Shown: positions 33,706 to 42,177 of the stretch, one piece after another
Layout: every line of letters starts with the position of its first letter
How positions within the stretch are numbered: position 1 is the first letter of the stretch
From: Dehalococcoidia bacterium
GTDB taxonomy: Bacteria; Chloroflexota; Dehalococcoidia; Lucifugimonadales; Lucifugimonadaceae
NCBI GenBank assembly: GCA_030747175.1
Contig: JASLLE010000014.1
Coordinates: 1-42,273, forward strand
Direction: 5' to 3'
DNA length: 42,273 nt
The notes under the pieces: model-generated
What the model was told of the DNA's origin: nothing
Databases searched by the model: none
The model's input: the letters and a program-made list of their open reading frames with translations, nothing else
Made by a program: the position numbers and the translations under genes

Positions 33706-34605
33706 GTGAGCGACGATACGGTCAAAATTCTGTTCGACACCGACATCGGGTCAGACATAGACGACGCGGTCGCGCTCGCCTATCTACTCGCTCAATCGCG
33801 GGCCGAGGTCCTGGGGATCACGACCGTTTCTGGACAACCGGTCGAACGGGCCAGGCTGGTCAGCGCTATCTGCAAAACGGCGGGACAGGACATACGCATC
33901 GTCCCGGGTTCCGAGGACCGTCTTGACGGACCAACCCGCCAGCCACGCGTCCCACAAGCGTCGGTGTTGCCGAACTGGCCGCACGAGACCGAGTTCGGCG
34001 ACGACGACGCCATCGAGTTCATGGCCGATACGATACGGTCACAACCGAACGAAGTGGTTCTGTTGGCCGTAGGGCCGATGACGAATGTGGCGGAGCTGTT
34101 CACGAGACACCCGGAGGTTCCGGGCCTGTTGAAATCGCTTCAACTGATGCTCGGCCGCTTCATCGACCCGTACCACGCCACACCATCTGCCGAGTGGAAC
34201 GCGCATTGCGATCCGGCGGCAGCGGGCGTCGTCTACTCGGACGCCGTCTCGGGTGATCTTGCCGGCCACACGTCGCTCGGGTTGGACGTGACGACGAAGG
34301 TCACCATGAACTCGGACGAGGTGAGGCAACATTTCCAGCACCCGCTATTAAGGCCGGTGTACGAGATGTCAGTGGTCTGGTTCGACGAACGGTCGATACT
34401 GAACTTCCACGATCCACTGGCGGCCGTGACACTGTTTGACGACACCATCGTCGATTTCCAGAGTGGGAAGTCCGTCGTGACGCGCGCTGATGACCGGGAC
34501 GATGGCATTACGGACTGGACTCCCGATGAAAACGGCCCGCATCGAGTCGGGGTTACGGTGGACCCGGATCGGTTCTTCGAGTCCTACTTCGGGGTCTTTG
34601 CGTAA
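33706..34605 (+). CDS. Inosine-uridine preferring nucleoside hydrolase family protein
   Basis: A 299-residue nucleoside hydrolase. The N-terminal aspartate cluster DTDIGSDIDDAVAL binds calcium and the ribose, GPMTNVAEL is the second conserved loop, and AEWNAHCDPAAA and FHDPLAAV complete the active site. These enzymes split nucleosides into base and ribose for salvage. It starts with GTG after GGGGAAGCC and ends 135 bp before the enolase-type gene. The gap 33600-33705 shows no feature. Base preference is unknown. Confidence 0.9.
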   Translation: MSDDTVKILFDTDIGSDIDDAVALAYLLAQSRAEVLGITTVSGQPVERARLVSAICKTAGQDIRIVPGSEDRLDGPTRQPRVPQASVLPNWPHETEFGDDDAIEFMADTIRSQPNEVVLLAVGPMTNVAELFTRHPEVPGLLKSLQLMLGRFIDPYHATPSAEWNAHCDPAAAGVVYSDAVSGDLAGHTSLGLDVTTKVTMNSDEVRQHFQHPLLRPVYEMSVVWFDERSILNFHDPLAAVTLFDDTIVDFQSGKSVVTRADDRDDGITDWTPDENGPHRVGVTVDPDRFFESYFGVFA

Positions 34606-34629
34606 ACAATCTCCGAACAGGGTGAAACG

Positions 34630-34671
34630 CTATCCCCTCTCCCAGCGGGAGAGGGTTAGGGTGAGGGAGAA
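34630..34671. repeat. CTCTCCC-type repeat, single unit
   Basis: CCCCTCTCCCAGCGGGAGAGGG is a hairpin followed by TTAGGGTGAGGGAGAAG, the reverse of the CTCACCC leader found at 30289 and 30656. It lies between the nucleoside hydrolase and the enolase-type gene. Confidence 0.7.
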
Positions 34672-34740
34672 GTCCCGCCCGGGTACAACCCCCTCATTGC
34701 ACAATCAAGACCACCCAACCCCACGAAGAAGGCATCACAC

Positions 34741-35919
34741 ATGTCACTGGATAACCTGACGATCACCGGCATCGAGATGCTCTGGTTTGAGTACACACTC
34801 GAGAACGTCGGCTCCGACTACAACACCTTCAACATGGTGTACGAGGCGGGCGGGCGCCGAACTTCGCGGGAAGGCATCCTTCGTATCCACACCTCGGAAG
34901 GCGTCACCGGGGATCACGTGGGCCTCCGTGGCCCGACCGCCGAGCAGATCAAGATGCTCACGGAGTACCTGATCGGCAAGAACCCGCTTGAACGGGAGAA
35001 GATCTACCAGGACTCCAAGCGCGGCCTCAGGCATTTCGACATGACCGGCACCGGGCCGGTGGACATCGCCCTGTGGGACATCGCCGGCAAGCTGTTCAAC
35101 GCCCCGCTCTACCGCATGCTCGGTGGAACGCGAAAACCGCTCCCCGCCTACGCCAGCACCCTGCACGGCGACGAAAACGGCGGCCTGGGCACACCGCAGC
35201 AATTCGCAGATTTCGCCCAGCAATGCAAAGAGATGGGCTACAAAGCATTCAAGATCCACGGCTGGGGCGATGGCCCGATCTCACGGGAGGTCGCGAACGT
35301 CCTCGGCGTGCGCGACCGCGTCGGGCCGGATATGGCGCTCATGATCGATCCCGCGTGCGAATACGAGAACTTCGCAGAGACGCTGGCCGTTGGCCGTGCC
35401 TGCGACGAGGCTGGATTCTTCTGGCTGGAGGACCCCTACAAGGACGGCGGCGTATCGCAGTTCGCACATCGCAAGCTGCGAGGCATGATCAAAACGCCGA
35501 TCCTACAGACGGAACACATCCGGCTGCTCGAACAGCATGTCGACTTCATCGTCGCCGATGCCACGGATTACGTTCGGGCGGGAGCGCACGAAGACGGAGG
35601 GATCACGGGAACGATGAAGATCGCAGCCGCGTCCGAGGGCTTCGGGTTGGACGTGGAACTGCATGGTCCGGGACCGGTCCACCGGCACATCATGTCGGCG
35701 GTCCGCAACACGAACTGGTACGAGCTGGGCCTGATTCACCCGATGGTCCGTACCACGAAGTCGCCGGTGTACCTGGACTACAACGATGACCTCGACGGGA
35801 TCGACTCCGAAGGCAACGTGTATGCCCCGGAAGGCCCCGGAATTGGCGTGGAGATCGACTGGGACTGGGTACGCGCCCATCAGGTCGATCGCGCTACCTG
35901 GGGCAACGTGCCGGGGTAA
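34741..35919 (+). CDS. Mandelate racemase/muconate lactonizing enzyme-type enolase superfamily protein
   Basis: A 392-residue enolase-superfamily member with a capping domain and a barrel. Metal ligands D203 (MIDPAC), E230 (WLEDPY) and E258 (QTEHI) are clear, and H308 in VELHGPGP is placed as the general base in sugar-acid dehydratases. The usual K-x-K catalytic pair reads K171-I-H173. Members dehydrate aldonic and aldaric acids to 2-keto-3-deoxy acids or racemise them. COG4948 proteins are greatly expanded in SAR202 genomes. Near the AKR/lactonase/mutarotase set, it could supply the dehydratase step, though it is on the opposite strand. Confidence 0.9.
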   Translation: MSLDNLTITGIEMLWFEYTLENVGSDYNTFNMVYEAGGRRTSREGILRIHTSEGVTGDHVGLRGPTAEQIKMLTEYLIGKNPLEREKIYQDSKRGLRHFDMTGTGPVDIALWDIAGKLFNAPLYRMLGGTRKPLPAYASTLHGDENGGLGTPQQFADFAQQCKEMGYKAFKIHGWGDGPISREVANVLGVRDRVGPDMALMIDPACEYENFAETLAVGRACDEAGFFWLEDPYKDGGVSQFAHRKLRGMIKTPILQTEHIRLLEQHVDFIVADATDYVRAGAHEDGGITGTMKIAAASEGFGLDVELHGPGPVHRHIMSAVRNTNWYELGLIHPMVRTTKSPVYLDYNDDLDGIDSEGNVYAPEGPGIGVEIDWDWVRAHQVDRATWGNVPG

Positions 35920-36028
35920 GCCTGCGTAAGCTGCGCCGTCCGCTTCGATGCCACCTGCTTGCACGCCTCCTGCTCCGGTCACGGAAAGAGGAGAATGGGG
36001 CGATGTAGAAACGTTCTCGCACGATTAC

Positions 36029-36103
36029 GTCCTTCGAGAGCCTCAGGACTCGGTGGCCGCTATTACAGCAGACTAAAGCGTCCTGAGGATCTCGAAGGAC
36101 GCT
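36029..36103. repeat. Inverted pair of CCTTCGAGAGCCTCAGGA elements
   Basis: ACGTCCTTCGAGAGCCTCAGGACT at 36028-36051 faces GCGTCCTGAGGATCTCGAAGGACGC at 36078-36102, about 26 bases apart. Related single copies are at 5330-5352, 26429-26451 and 30353-30374. The surrounding gap 35920-36121 holds nothing else. Confidence 0.75.
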
Positions 36104-36121
36104 CATCCGCCAACGCGCCCC

Positions 36122-37549
36122 CTACCCCACGCGCCCTCCAAGCGGCGCTACCGGCGCTCCGCTTTTCACAAACCGGCCGTACTCCGGCCCCAGCTTGATC
36201 TCCCCGTCCTCCATCAGGACCTCACCGCGGAGCAGCGTCATGGTGATTGCGCCCTTTAGCTCCATGCCCTCGTAAGGCGTAAATCCGGCCTTGCCGAGCA
36301 TCTTCGACTCGGAAATCGTGTGCATCCTCGCGGGGTCGACGATCGCCAGGTCGGCGTCTGATCCCACCTGGATCGTGCCTTTCTGCGGGTAGAGACCGAA
36401 GATCCGGGCCGGGTTCTCGGCCATCACCCGGGCGAACCAGCGCGGGCCAAGCCCCCGTTCTTCGACACCTTTGGAGTACACGACCGGCGCAATCGTCTCG
36501 ATGCTGGGCGCGCCGAACGGTACCGGCAACTCTGTGCCCGGCATGAAGAAGACGTTGTCCACGCCCTTCATTTTTTCCTCGTAGACGTATGGCGAGTGGT
36601 CGCTCGCGACGCAGGAAATGTAGCCGGCCTCAAGCCCCTCCCACAGCGCGTCGTGGTCGCCGCCGTCCCGGTAGCGCAGGGGCGGACCGATCTTGAGCAG
36701 CGGGCCCCACTTCTCGTGGTCCTCTGCCGCCAGAAGTAAATATTGCGGGCAGGTCTCCGTCCAGATCGGCAGCCCCTCCGCCTGCGCCCGCTTGATCCGC
36801 TCAAGGCCAAGGCGGGTGCTCAGATGCACGATGTAGAGCGGGCTGCCGGTCATCTTGGCAAGCGCTATTGCACGGTTTATCGCCTCTTCCTCCACCCACG
36901 GGGGCGCAACGTCCGGGAAGTCGGTCGGTTTGACCCGTCCCTCGTCCCGGAACCTCTTCTCGAGGTGGTCGATCACGTCGCCGTTTTCACAGTGCAGTTG
37001 CGTTACGCCGCCGTTGCCGCCTATCAGGTTCATCGCGTTGATGATGAACTCGTCGTCCACCATTATCCGGGGCCTTCGACTCTTGTACGTCATGAAGGCC
37101 TTGAACGAGCGAATACCCATATCCATGGCCGCCGGGATGCCCTCGAAAACATACGGGTCGGCGCCAAGCATCAGGTGAAGGCCCATGTCGATCACGGACC
37201 CGGCGTTGATCTCGCCGGTGATCCTGGTCGCCGCCGCCGGCAAACCTTCGTGGTCGCCATGATTCGGCTCGCCGAACGGAATTATGGTGGTCAGTCCGGA
37301 CTTCGCCGCCATCTTCCCGGCCAGCTCAAAATCCTCCCACCCACGGAAATGGGCGTGCCCGTCGATAGGCCCGGGGAGGACATAACGGCCTGAGGCGTCA
37401 ATCTCCCGATCTGACGCGGGCATCGAATCGGGTGAACCGATTGCCGCCACTACTCCGTCCTTGATGGCGATCGACGCCTTCACCTCAGAGGTCGCGGTAA
37501 CGACCAGCCCACCGGAAACAACCGTATCGACTCTTTGCTCTACCACCAT
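36122..37549 (-). CDS. Dihydropyrimidinase/D-hydantoinase/allantoinase-family cyclic amidohydrolase
   Basis: A 475-residue amidohydrolase with the composite barrel layout of hydantoinases: VVSGGLVVTATSEVKASIAIKDG, the metal motif GHAHF, the carboxylated-lysine region SFKAFMTYK, QLHCENG, IVHLST and ASDHSPY all supply expected ligands. The enzymes open cyclic amides such as hydantoins, dihydropyrimidines or allantoin. It precedes no other pyrimidine genes, and shares its strand with a NIPSNAP-like gene and an N-acyl-D-amino-acid deacylase 50 bp upstream, so nitrogen recovery from cyclic or D-amino-acid compounds is likely. Confidence 0.88.
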   Translation of the reverse strand: MVVEQRVDTVVSGGLVVTATSEVKASIAIKDGVVAAIGSPDSMPASDREIDASGRYVLPGPIDGHAHFRGWEDFELAGKMAAKSGLTTIIPFGEPNHGDHEGLPAAATRITGEINAGSVIDMGLHLMLGADPYVFEGIPAAMDMGIRSFKAFMTYKSRRPRIMVDDEFIINAMNLIGGNGGVTQLHCENGDVIDHLEKRFRDEGRVKPTDFPDVAPPWVEEEAINRAIALAKMTGSPLYIVHLSTRLGLERIKRAQAEGLPIWTETCPQYLLLAAEDHEKWGPLLKIGPPLRYRDGGDHDALWEGLEAGYISCVASDHSPYVYEEKMKGVDNVFFMPGTELPVPFGAPSIETIAPVVYSKGVEERGLGPRWFARVMAENPARIFGLYPQKGTIQVGSDADLAIVDPARMHTISESKMLGKAGFTPYEGMELKGAITMTLLRGEVLMEDGEIKLGPEYGRFVKSGAPVAPLGGRVG

Positions 37550-37599
37550 GTGTTTCTCCCGAGATTCACTGTTGTTTTTATGTTGTGTTTAGGCGGGGT

Positions 37600-38262
37600 T
37601 CAATCGCGAGAAGGTCCGAATTCAAAATTCTTCATCAGGTGTACCCGCTGGGATCGAGTTATCTCTGCACGCCTGTCTCTACGGCGCCTGCTGCTCTCCC
37701 ACTCTTCGTCGGAAATGTTGTCCGGACGGCCGGTCCAGACCCGGGTCGCCTCCCAGTGAGATGGCGAGTGATAGCCGGTCAGCAACGTGACTTCCTGGGG
37801 GTATTCGGCCCCGATGGTTCTCCAGAGCCCGAGAATACGCGCGTCCTGCTGTTCTATCCGCGGCCACACCCCGTTCTCTGACATCTCCACGACCTCTGCG
37901 AGGTCTGCCGGATCTATGTGGAACCGCCTGTATCCGAAGAATTCACGGCGATGCTCTTCAGGAATCTGGCTGAGAGGACGCTCTGCAACAGGCTTCATGA
38001 GTCGTACAGATTCGGACTCAACCAGCGGTGAACGTGCGTATTCAGCGGTTGACGCCTCCCACGATGCGATGTCCTTGAATGCGGTAACGCACATCACATC
38101 CGTCTCGGGAGCGCCGATCTGGGTTCCCATCACGCGCAACACCTCGCCGCCCGGCCGGTGCAGGCCCGGGTACGCACCAGAGCCCACCTGCTGGATAAAC
38201 TCCGGGAGAGCGCCGTGTCGGAGCGATGTGCTGCGGGCTTCGTAAATCAGATCAAGTGGCAA
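37600..38262 (-). CDS. NIPSNAP-like dimeric alpha/beta-barrel protein
   Basis: A 220-residue protein with what look like two tandem ferredoxin-like dimeric-barrel repeats. The first begins IYEARSTSLRHGALPEFIQQV and contains VMCVTAFKDIASWEA; the second begins around FFGYRRFHIDPADLAEVVEM and contains VTLLTGYHSPSHWEA. NIPSNAP domains start in this way. No catalytic residue can be named; such proteins often bind small or oxidised compounds. It lies three bases after the D-aminoacylase stop, so it is co-transcribed with it, and 50 bp before the hydantoinase. Confidence 0.7.
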   Translation of the reverse strand: MPLDLIYEARSTSLRHGALPEFIQQVGSGAYPGLHRPGGEVLRVMGTQIGAPETDVMCVTAFKDIASWEASTAEYARSPLVESESVRLMKPVAERPLSQIPEEHRREFFGYRRFHIDPADLAEVVEMSENGVWPRIEQQDARILGLWRTIGAEYPQEVTLLTGYHSPSHWEATRVWTGRPDNISDEEWESSRRRRDRRAEITRSQRVHLMKNFEFGPSRD

Positions 38263-38265
38263 CGC

Positions 38266-39855
38266 CTACGTCCTCGCCCGGCCGCGCTTGAGGGGGCGAC
38301 CGGCCAGATTCCTCGTGTTTTCTCCTTCGTCGATCACAACCTTCCCGTTCACTATCACGTACGGGATTCCTTCCGGATACACCTTCGGGTTGGCTTTGGT
38401 CGCCCGGGTTTTCACGTTCCGGGCGTCGAAGATGACGATGTCCGCCCGGAATCCATCCCGCAGAATGCCACGGTCCGGGATTCCCAGCCGCTGCGCCGGG
38501 AACGACGTCATCTTTCGGATGGCCTCGGGCAGACGCAGGTTCCTCTCGGCACGGACGAACTCGGCGAGCACTATCGGGAAGCAGCCGTACGACCGGGGGC
38601 TCGGGTGCTCGCCAAATAAGAGCGCATCGCTCCCGATCATCCCGTGAGGGTGCGAGACAAACTCGGATAGCGTGTGCGGGTTGGTGCCGAGGGCGACGGT
38701 CGAGATGCCGAGGTCCTCTTCAACCAGCAGGTCCATAAGCGCCTCGACCGGCTGCTGGCCCCGCATCGCTGCGATCTCGGTGACCGAGTGCCCGTCGTAG
38801 CCATGATTTTGCGGCCGTCTGAAGTTCGTGAGCCAGTTCTCGCTCAGGTCACGCCAAGCGGAACCGCCGTCTGACATCTCGGACATGATGCGTTCACGAT
38901 CGGCGCCGTTTGTCAGCGCCCTCTTGAGCCGCTCAACACCACCGTCCATCGTCCAATGCGGCAGCGCGATCGTCACCCGGGTTCCGGAATAGGGGTACGT
39001 GTAGCAATCAAACGTGACGTCCATCCCGTCATCCACCGCATCCTCCACCAGCCCCAGGTAATCGTGATGACTCCCGACTCCCTGCGCGCCCTGGCGGTAA
39101 TGGGTGAGGTGTACCGGGATACCACTTCCGCGACCGATTTCTAGAGCCTCTTCCCAGGGTGCGAGTAACCCTTCAGAAAGTAATGAAGCACGTGTGTGCG
39201 TGTGGTAGAAACCGCCGAGCCTTGCCGACTCAGCGCTCAGCTCTATCAACTCCTCGGTAGACGCATACGCTCCCGGCGGATAATCGAGGCCCGTGGACAA
39301 TCCCCATGCACCCTCTTCCATGGTCTCCCTGACCGCGGCGCGCATATTTGCGATCTCATCCCGGGTCGCGGGCCTGTCTTCCCATCCCACGCCCCATATC
39401 CGCACCGGTGAGTTGCCGAGGATGTAACAGATGTTTACGGCGACCCGTTCGTAAAACTTCGCCAGGAACTCGGTCAGCGTCAGCCAGTCGGCAGGTTCAG
39501 GTGGGAACCCGTTCAGGCCGTTGTCCAGTTCGATGAACTGGCGAAGTTCCTCATGCGTGCGGAATGGCGTCCACGAGTTGCCGTCGATACCGATCAACTC
39601 TGTGGTGACACCCTGTCGAATCTTCGGGTCGTGGTGGGGCTCACCCAGGATTGTTAGTCCTGCATGGGAATGTACATCGATAAACCCGGGTGACACCACG
39701 TGCCCAGTCGCGTCAATGGTCCGGTGGGCGTCGATGTGGTCATGCTCACCCCGGTGGATTGTTACCGTGTCTCCCTCCACGAGCACCGTGGCGTAAAACC
39801 CGGGGCTGCCCGTGCCGTCGATCACCTGGCCATTAACGATCTTGATATCAACCAA
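38266..39855 (-). CDS. N-acyl-D-amino-acid deacylase (D-aminoacylase) family amidohydrolase
   Basis: A 529-residue amidohydrolase of the D-aminoacylase type: IKIVNGQVIDGTGSPG start, GFIDVHSHAG metal motif, LGNSPVRIWGVGWEDRPA, GLSTGLDYPPGAYAS, THTRAS, and the C-terminal RLGIPDRGILRDGFRADIVIFD return to the sandwich domain. Such enzymes remove acyl groups from D-amino acids, useful for D-amino acids from cell walls. I start at a TTG at 39855 that gives the family N-terminus; an ATG at 39924 would add 23 unlike residues. It is the first gene of a three-gene minus-strand set. Confidence 0.88.
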   Translation of the reverse strand: MVDIKIVNGQVIDGTGSPGFYATVLVEGDTVTIHRGEHDHIDAHRTIDATGHVVSPGFIDVHSHAGLTILGEPHHDPKIRQGVTTELIGIDGNSWTPFRTHEELRQFIELDNGLNGFPPEPADWLTLTEFLAKFYERVAVNICYILGNSPVRIWGVGWEDRPATRDEIANMRAAVRETMEEGAWGLSTGLDYPPGAYASTEELIELSAESARLGGFYHTHTRASLLSEGLLAPWEEALEIGRGSGIPVHLTHYRQGAQGVGSHHDYLGLVEDAVDDGMDVTFDCYTYPYSGTRVTIALPHWTMDGGVERLKRALTNGADRERIMSEMSDGGSAWRDLSENWLTNFRRPQNHGYDGHSVTEIAAMRGQQPVEALMDLLVEEDLGISTVALGTNPHTLSEFVSHPHGMIGSDALLFGEHPSPRSYGCFPIVLAEFVRAERNLRLPEAIRKMTSFPAQRLGIPDRGILRDGFRADIVIFDARNVKTRATKANPKVYPEGIPYVIVNGKVVIDEGENTRNLAGRPLKRGRART

Positions 39856-39947
39856 AGAGGGGGGTCTTTCCGGCCGGGATTTGCTGTGACTCCGGTGCCG
39901 TGGATGGGCGACGGCACGCGGCACACATTATGGCGTGCTTTGGACCG

Positions 39948-40008
39948 TACATGGGGCATATCTGCGATTGAACAAATGCCCCATGTAACCCGGGGACGTC
40001 CCCGAGTT
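39948..40008. promoter_or_regulatory. Stacked palindromes in the divergent D-aminoacylase/response-regulator gap
   Basis: TACATGGGGCAT (39948-39959) is perfectly matched by ATGCCCCATGTA (39976-39987) around a 16-base spacer. Directly next comes a 22-bp near-perfect palindrome (39987-40008) whose core CGGGGACGTCCCCG (39991-40004) is exact. No T run follows, so terminators are unlikely. The 334-bp gap has no gene. Operator sites or a small palindromic element are both possible. Confidence 0.5.
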
Positions 40009-40189
40009 ATCACGGGCGTCGCCTTCATGACTTCTCGGTCGCCCATGTACGTGTGCGCGCCGATGTGAAAACGAACGTCCGACACGAGTATGGATAGCAG
40101 TTATCCCCGGATTGTTACCGAAACCGGCTGGGATGATCCCAACCGCAACCGGAAGTACCGCAAGACCGGGCCTTCAGTTGGAGACATAG

Positions 40190-40579
40190 ATGGCACGTAT
40201 CCTCGTTGTTGATGACGAAGAAGACATCCGAGAGGCTCTCACGGAAATCCTCGAAGATGAGGGCCATGACGTGTTCGAAGCGGAAAACGGGTTAGAAGTG
40301 ATGGCGATGGCCGTCTCTGCCCGGATCGACCTGATCCTCCTGGATATGGCGATGCCTGAAATGACCGGTTTCACGGTCATGGAGGAATTGAATAACGATC
40401 AGCAGACCGCACGTATCCCGGTGATCGTAGTAACCGGACTGGGCCGGCCCGAGCATCTCGATAATGCCCGGACCCTGGGCACAATTGACTACATCAACAA
40501 ACCCTGGGCCGAGAACGAGGTGCAGATGCGGGTCGAGTGGGCGCTCAACGGCAAGCGGGACGAGGTTGCTGCGTCCTGA
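40190..40579 (+). CDS. Single-domain (CheY-like) response regulator, copy 1
   Basis: A 129-residue receiver domain with no output domain. Acidic pocket D8-D9, phospho-acceptor D52 (LILLDMAMP), T82 and K104 (YINKPWAE) are present, so it should accept phosphate from a histidine kinase. No kinase is nearby. The 129-residue product ends in EVAAS after the domain. Its sister at 40778 has the same start MARILVVDD and the same rare NKPWAE segment, so the pair arose by duplication. Confidence 0.93.
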   Translation: MARILVVDDEEDIREALTEILEDEGHDVFEAENGLEVMAMAVSARIDLILLDMAMPEMTGFTVMEELNNDQQTARIPVIVVTGLGRPEHLDNARTLGTIDYINKPWAENEVQMRVEWALNGKRDEVAAS

Positions 40580-40777
40580 CCGTCCATCGTGAGTTGCGTC
40601 ACCGCGAGGGGCGGTTATCGCGGCTCATTGCCATGTAGATAGGTGCAGTCCCCGATGCAGGACATTCAATAGATCAGTGACGATAAGCTGCGTAGAGGTG
40701 AAAAATCTTCTCATCCGCGCAGCCAGACAGCCGTCCGGCTAACGTGAGAGACAGAAAGTGGGTCCGGGAAAGGAACC

Positions 40778-41155
40778 ATGGCACGCATCCTGGTTGTTGA
40801 CGATAGCGAAGACGTACGTCTCGCTCTTATGACTCTTCTTGAAGATATCGGTCATAACGTCTACGAGGCCGAAGACGGCTCTGAAGTCACCGCAATGGTG
40901 CTTTCAGGCAGTCCGGACCTCGTCCTGCTCGACGTGGCTATGCCGCGCATGGATGGTTTCGAGGCTCTGAAACGTCTCAAAGCCGATGACGCCACCAGCG
41001 ACGTTCCGGTCATCATGGTGACCGCCAAGGGACGGCCGGAAGATCTGGCGATGGCACGCAACCTGGGAGCCCGTGATTACATCAACAAACCCTGGGCCGA
41101 GGGTGAGGTTGAGATGCGAGTAGACTGGGCGCTTTCGGCGGCCTCCCGGGCCTAA
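40778..41155 (+). CDS. Single-domain (CheY-like) response regulator, copy 2
   Basis: A 125-residue receiver domain, sister of the gene 198 bp upstream. D8-D9, D52 (LVLLDVAMP), T82 (VTAKGRPED) and K104 (YINKPWAE) are intact. A strong ribosome site GGAAAGGAACC precedes the ATG. It has no output domain, and a terminator follows at 41183, so it ends the unit. It may act in chemotaxis-like or kinase-relay signalling; the partner is not in the window. The 198 bases before it show no recognisable riboswitch or gene. Confidence 0.93.
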   Translation: MARILVVDDSEDVRLALMTLLEDIGHNVYEAEDGSEVTAMVLSGSPDLVLLDVAMPRMDGFEALKRLKADDATSDVPVIMVTAKGRPEDLAMARNLGARDYINKPWAEGEVEMRVDWALSAASRA

Positions 41156-41182
41156 CCCGCAGTCAACTGGATATCGAAGTAG

Positions 41183-41207
41183 ACGCCCGCCGTTATGGCG
41201 GGCGTTT
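41183..41207 (+). terminator. Terminator after the response regulators
   Basis: ACGCCCGCC (41183-41191) pairs perfectly with GGCGGGCGT (41197-41205) around a five-base loop, followed by a short TT. The T tract is brief, but position 28 bp after a stop supports it. Confidence 0.65.
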
Positions 41208-41284
41208 CGCGTTCGGCTCAAGTTCGCCTGGATATGAGCCAGCTGCATAACGCCCTCGCGCCATACCGGGGTATCCTCGTCCGG

Positions 41285-42160
41285 ATGACCGGCGCCACAA
41301 TCGCACTCGTACTCCTGTCCGCGTTCGCGCACGCCTCATGGAATTTCCTGATCAAGCGAGCCGATGACGCCGAAGTGTTCACGTGGTGGATGGCGGTGAG
41401 CATCAACGTACTTCTGTTGCCGTTCGCTGTCGTGCTGTTCTGGATCAATCCGCCGGAATCCAGGGGCTGGATTTTCCTCGCCGCCACGTGGATCCTGCAC
41501 GTCGGCTACTTCATAACCCTGAGTCGCGCCTACCGGGATGGCGACCTCTCGCTCGTGTACCCGGTGGCGCGTGGCACGGGCTTGTTGTTGATCCCCATCT
41601 TCGGCGTTGTACTGCTCAGCGAGTCGATGTCATTCATCGCCGTTCTCGGCGTCGCCGGAATAGCAACGGGCGTCTTCACACTGTCCTGGTGGGGCAGGTT
41701 CCGCTCCATCGCGATCAATCCCCTGTCGGTTCTCCGTGCTCCGGGCATGGTTTACGCCCTCACGACGGGGTTGATCATCGCCGGATACTCGATCGTGGAC
41801 AAACAGGGCGTCCAGCACGTCACTCCCCTGCTGTACATGTACCTGATGGCCACGTCGGCGACGTTCGGGTTACTGCCCTTCATCGTCCGGGGCCGGAGCC
41901 GTTCCACGTTCGTCAACGAATGGCGGAATAACTCGACTGCGATCGTCGCGGGCGGCCTGTTGCAGTTCGCCGCGTACGGAATGATCCTGACCGCTTTCAC
42001 GATGTCTCGCGTCAGTTACATCGGGCCGTTCCGCGAGGTGGGGTTGCTCGTGGGCGTCGCGCTGGGAGTCTTTGTCTTGCGTGAGCCCTTCCCGGGTGGC
42101 CGGATCCTGGGCGCTGCACTGGTCGCGACGGGGGCGATCGCGGTTGCGGTCGCCCCCTGA
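41285..42160 (+). CDS. EamA/DMT-superfamily membrane transporter
   Basis: A 291-residue protein with about ten hydrophobic spans, a two-repeat EamA layout: TIALVLLSAFAHASWNFLIKRA at the start, LSLVYPVARGTGLLLIPIFGVVLLSES in repeat one, and the mirrored MSRVSYIGPFREVGLLVGVALGVFVLREPF in repeat two. Members export or import metabolites such as amino acids. I chose the ATG at 41285, since the frame start at 41195 lies inside the terminator hairpin; an ATG at 41234 is also possible. No partner gene indicates the substrate. Confidence 0.88.
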   Translation: MTGATIALVLLSAFAHASWNFLIKRADDAEVFTWWMAVSINVLLLPFAVVLFWINPPESRGWIFLAATWILHVGYFITLSRAYRDGDLSLVYPVARGTGLLLIPIFGVVLLSESMSFIAVLGVAGIATGVFTLSWWGRFRSIAINPLSVLRAPGMVYALTTGLIIAGYSIVDKQGVQHVTPLLYMYLMATSATFGLLPFIVRGRSRSTFVNEWRNNSTAIVAGGLLQFAAYGMILTAFTMSRVSYIGPFREVGLLVGVALGVFVLREPFPGGRILGAALVATGAIAVAVAP

Positions 42161-42177
42161 TGACCCGGGTCTCTGAT

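Noticed and set aside
39822-40085. Small minus-strand protein over the palindromes
   Set aside because: Composition follows the palindromes, it overlaps the D-aminoacylase start, and no ribosome site is seen.
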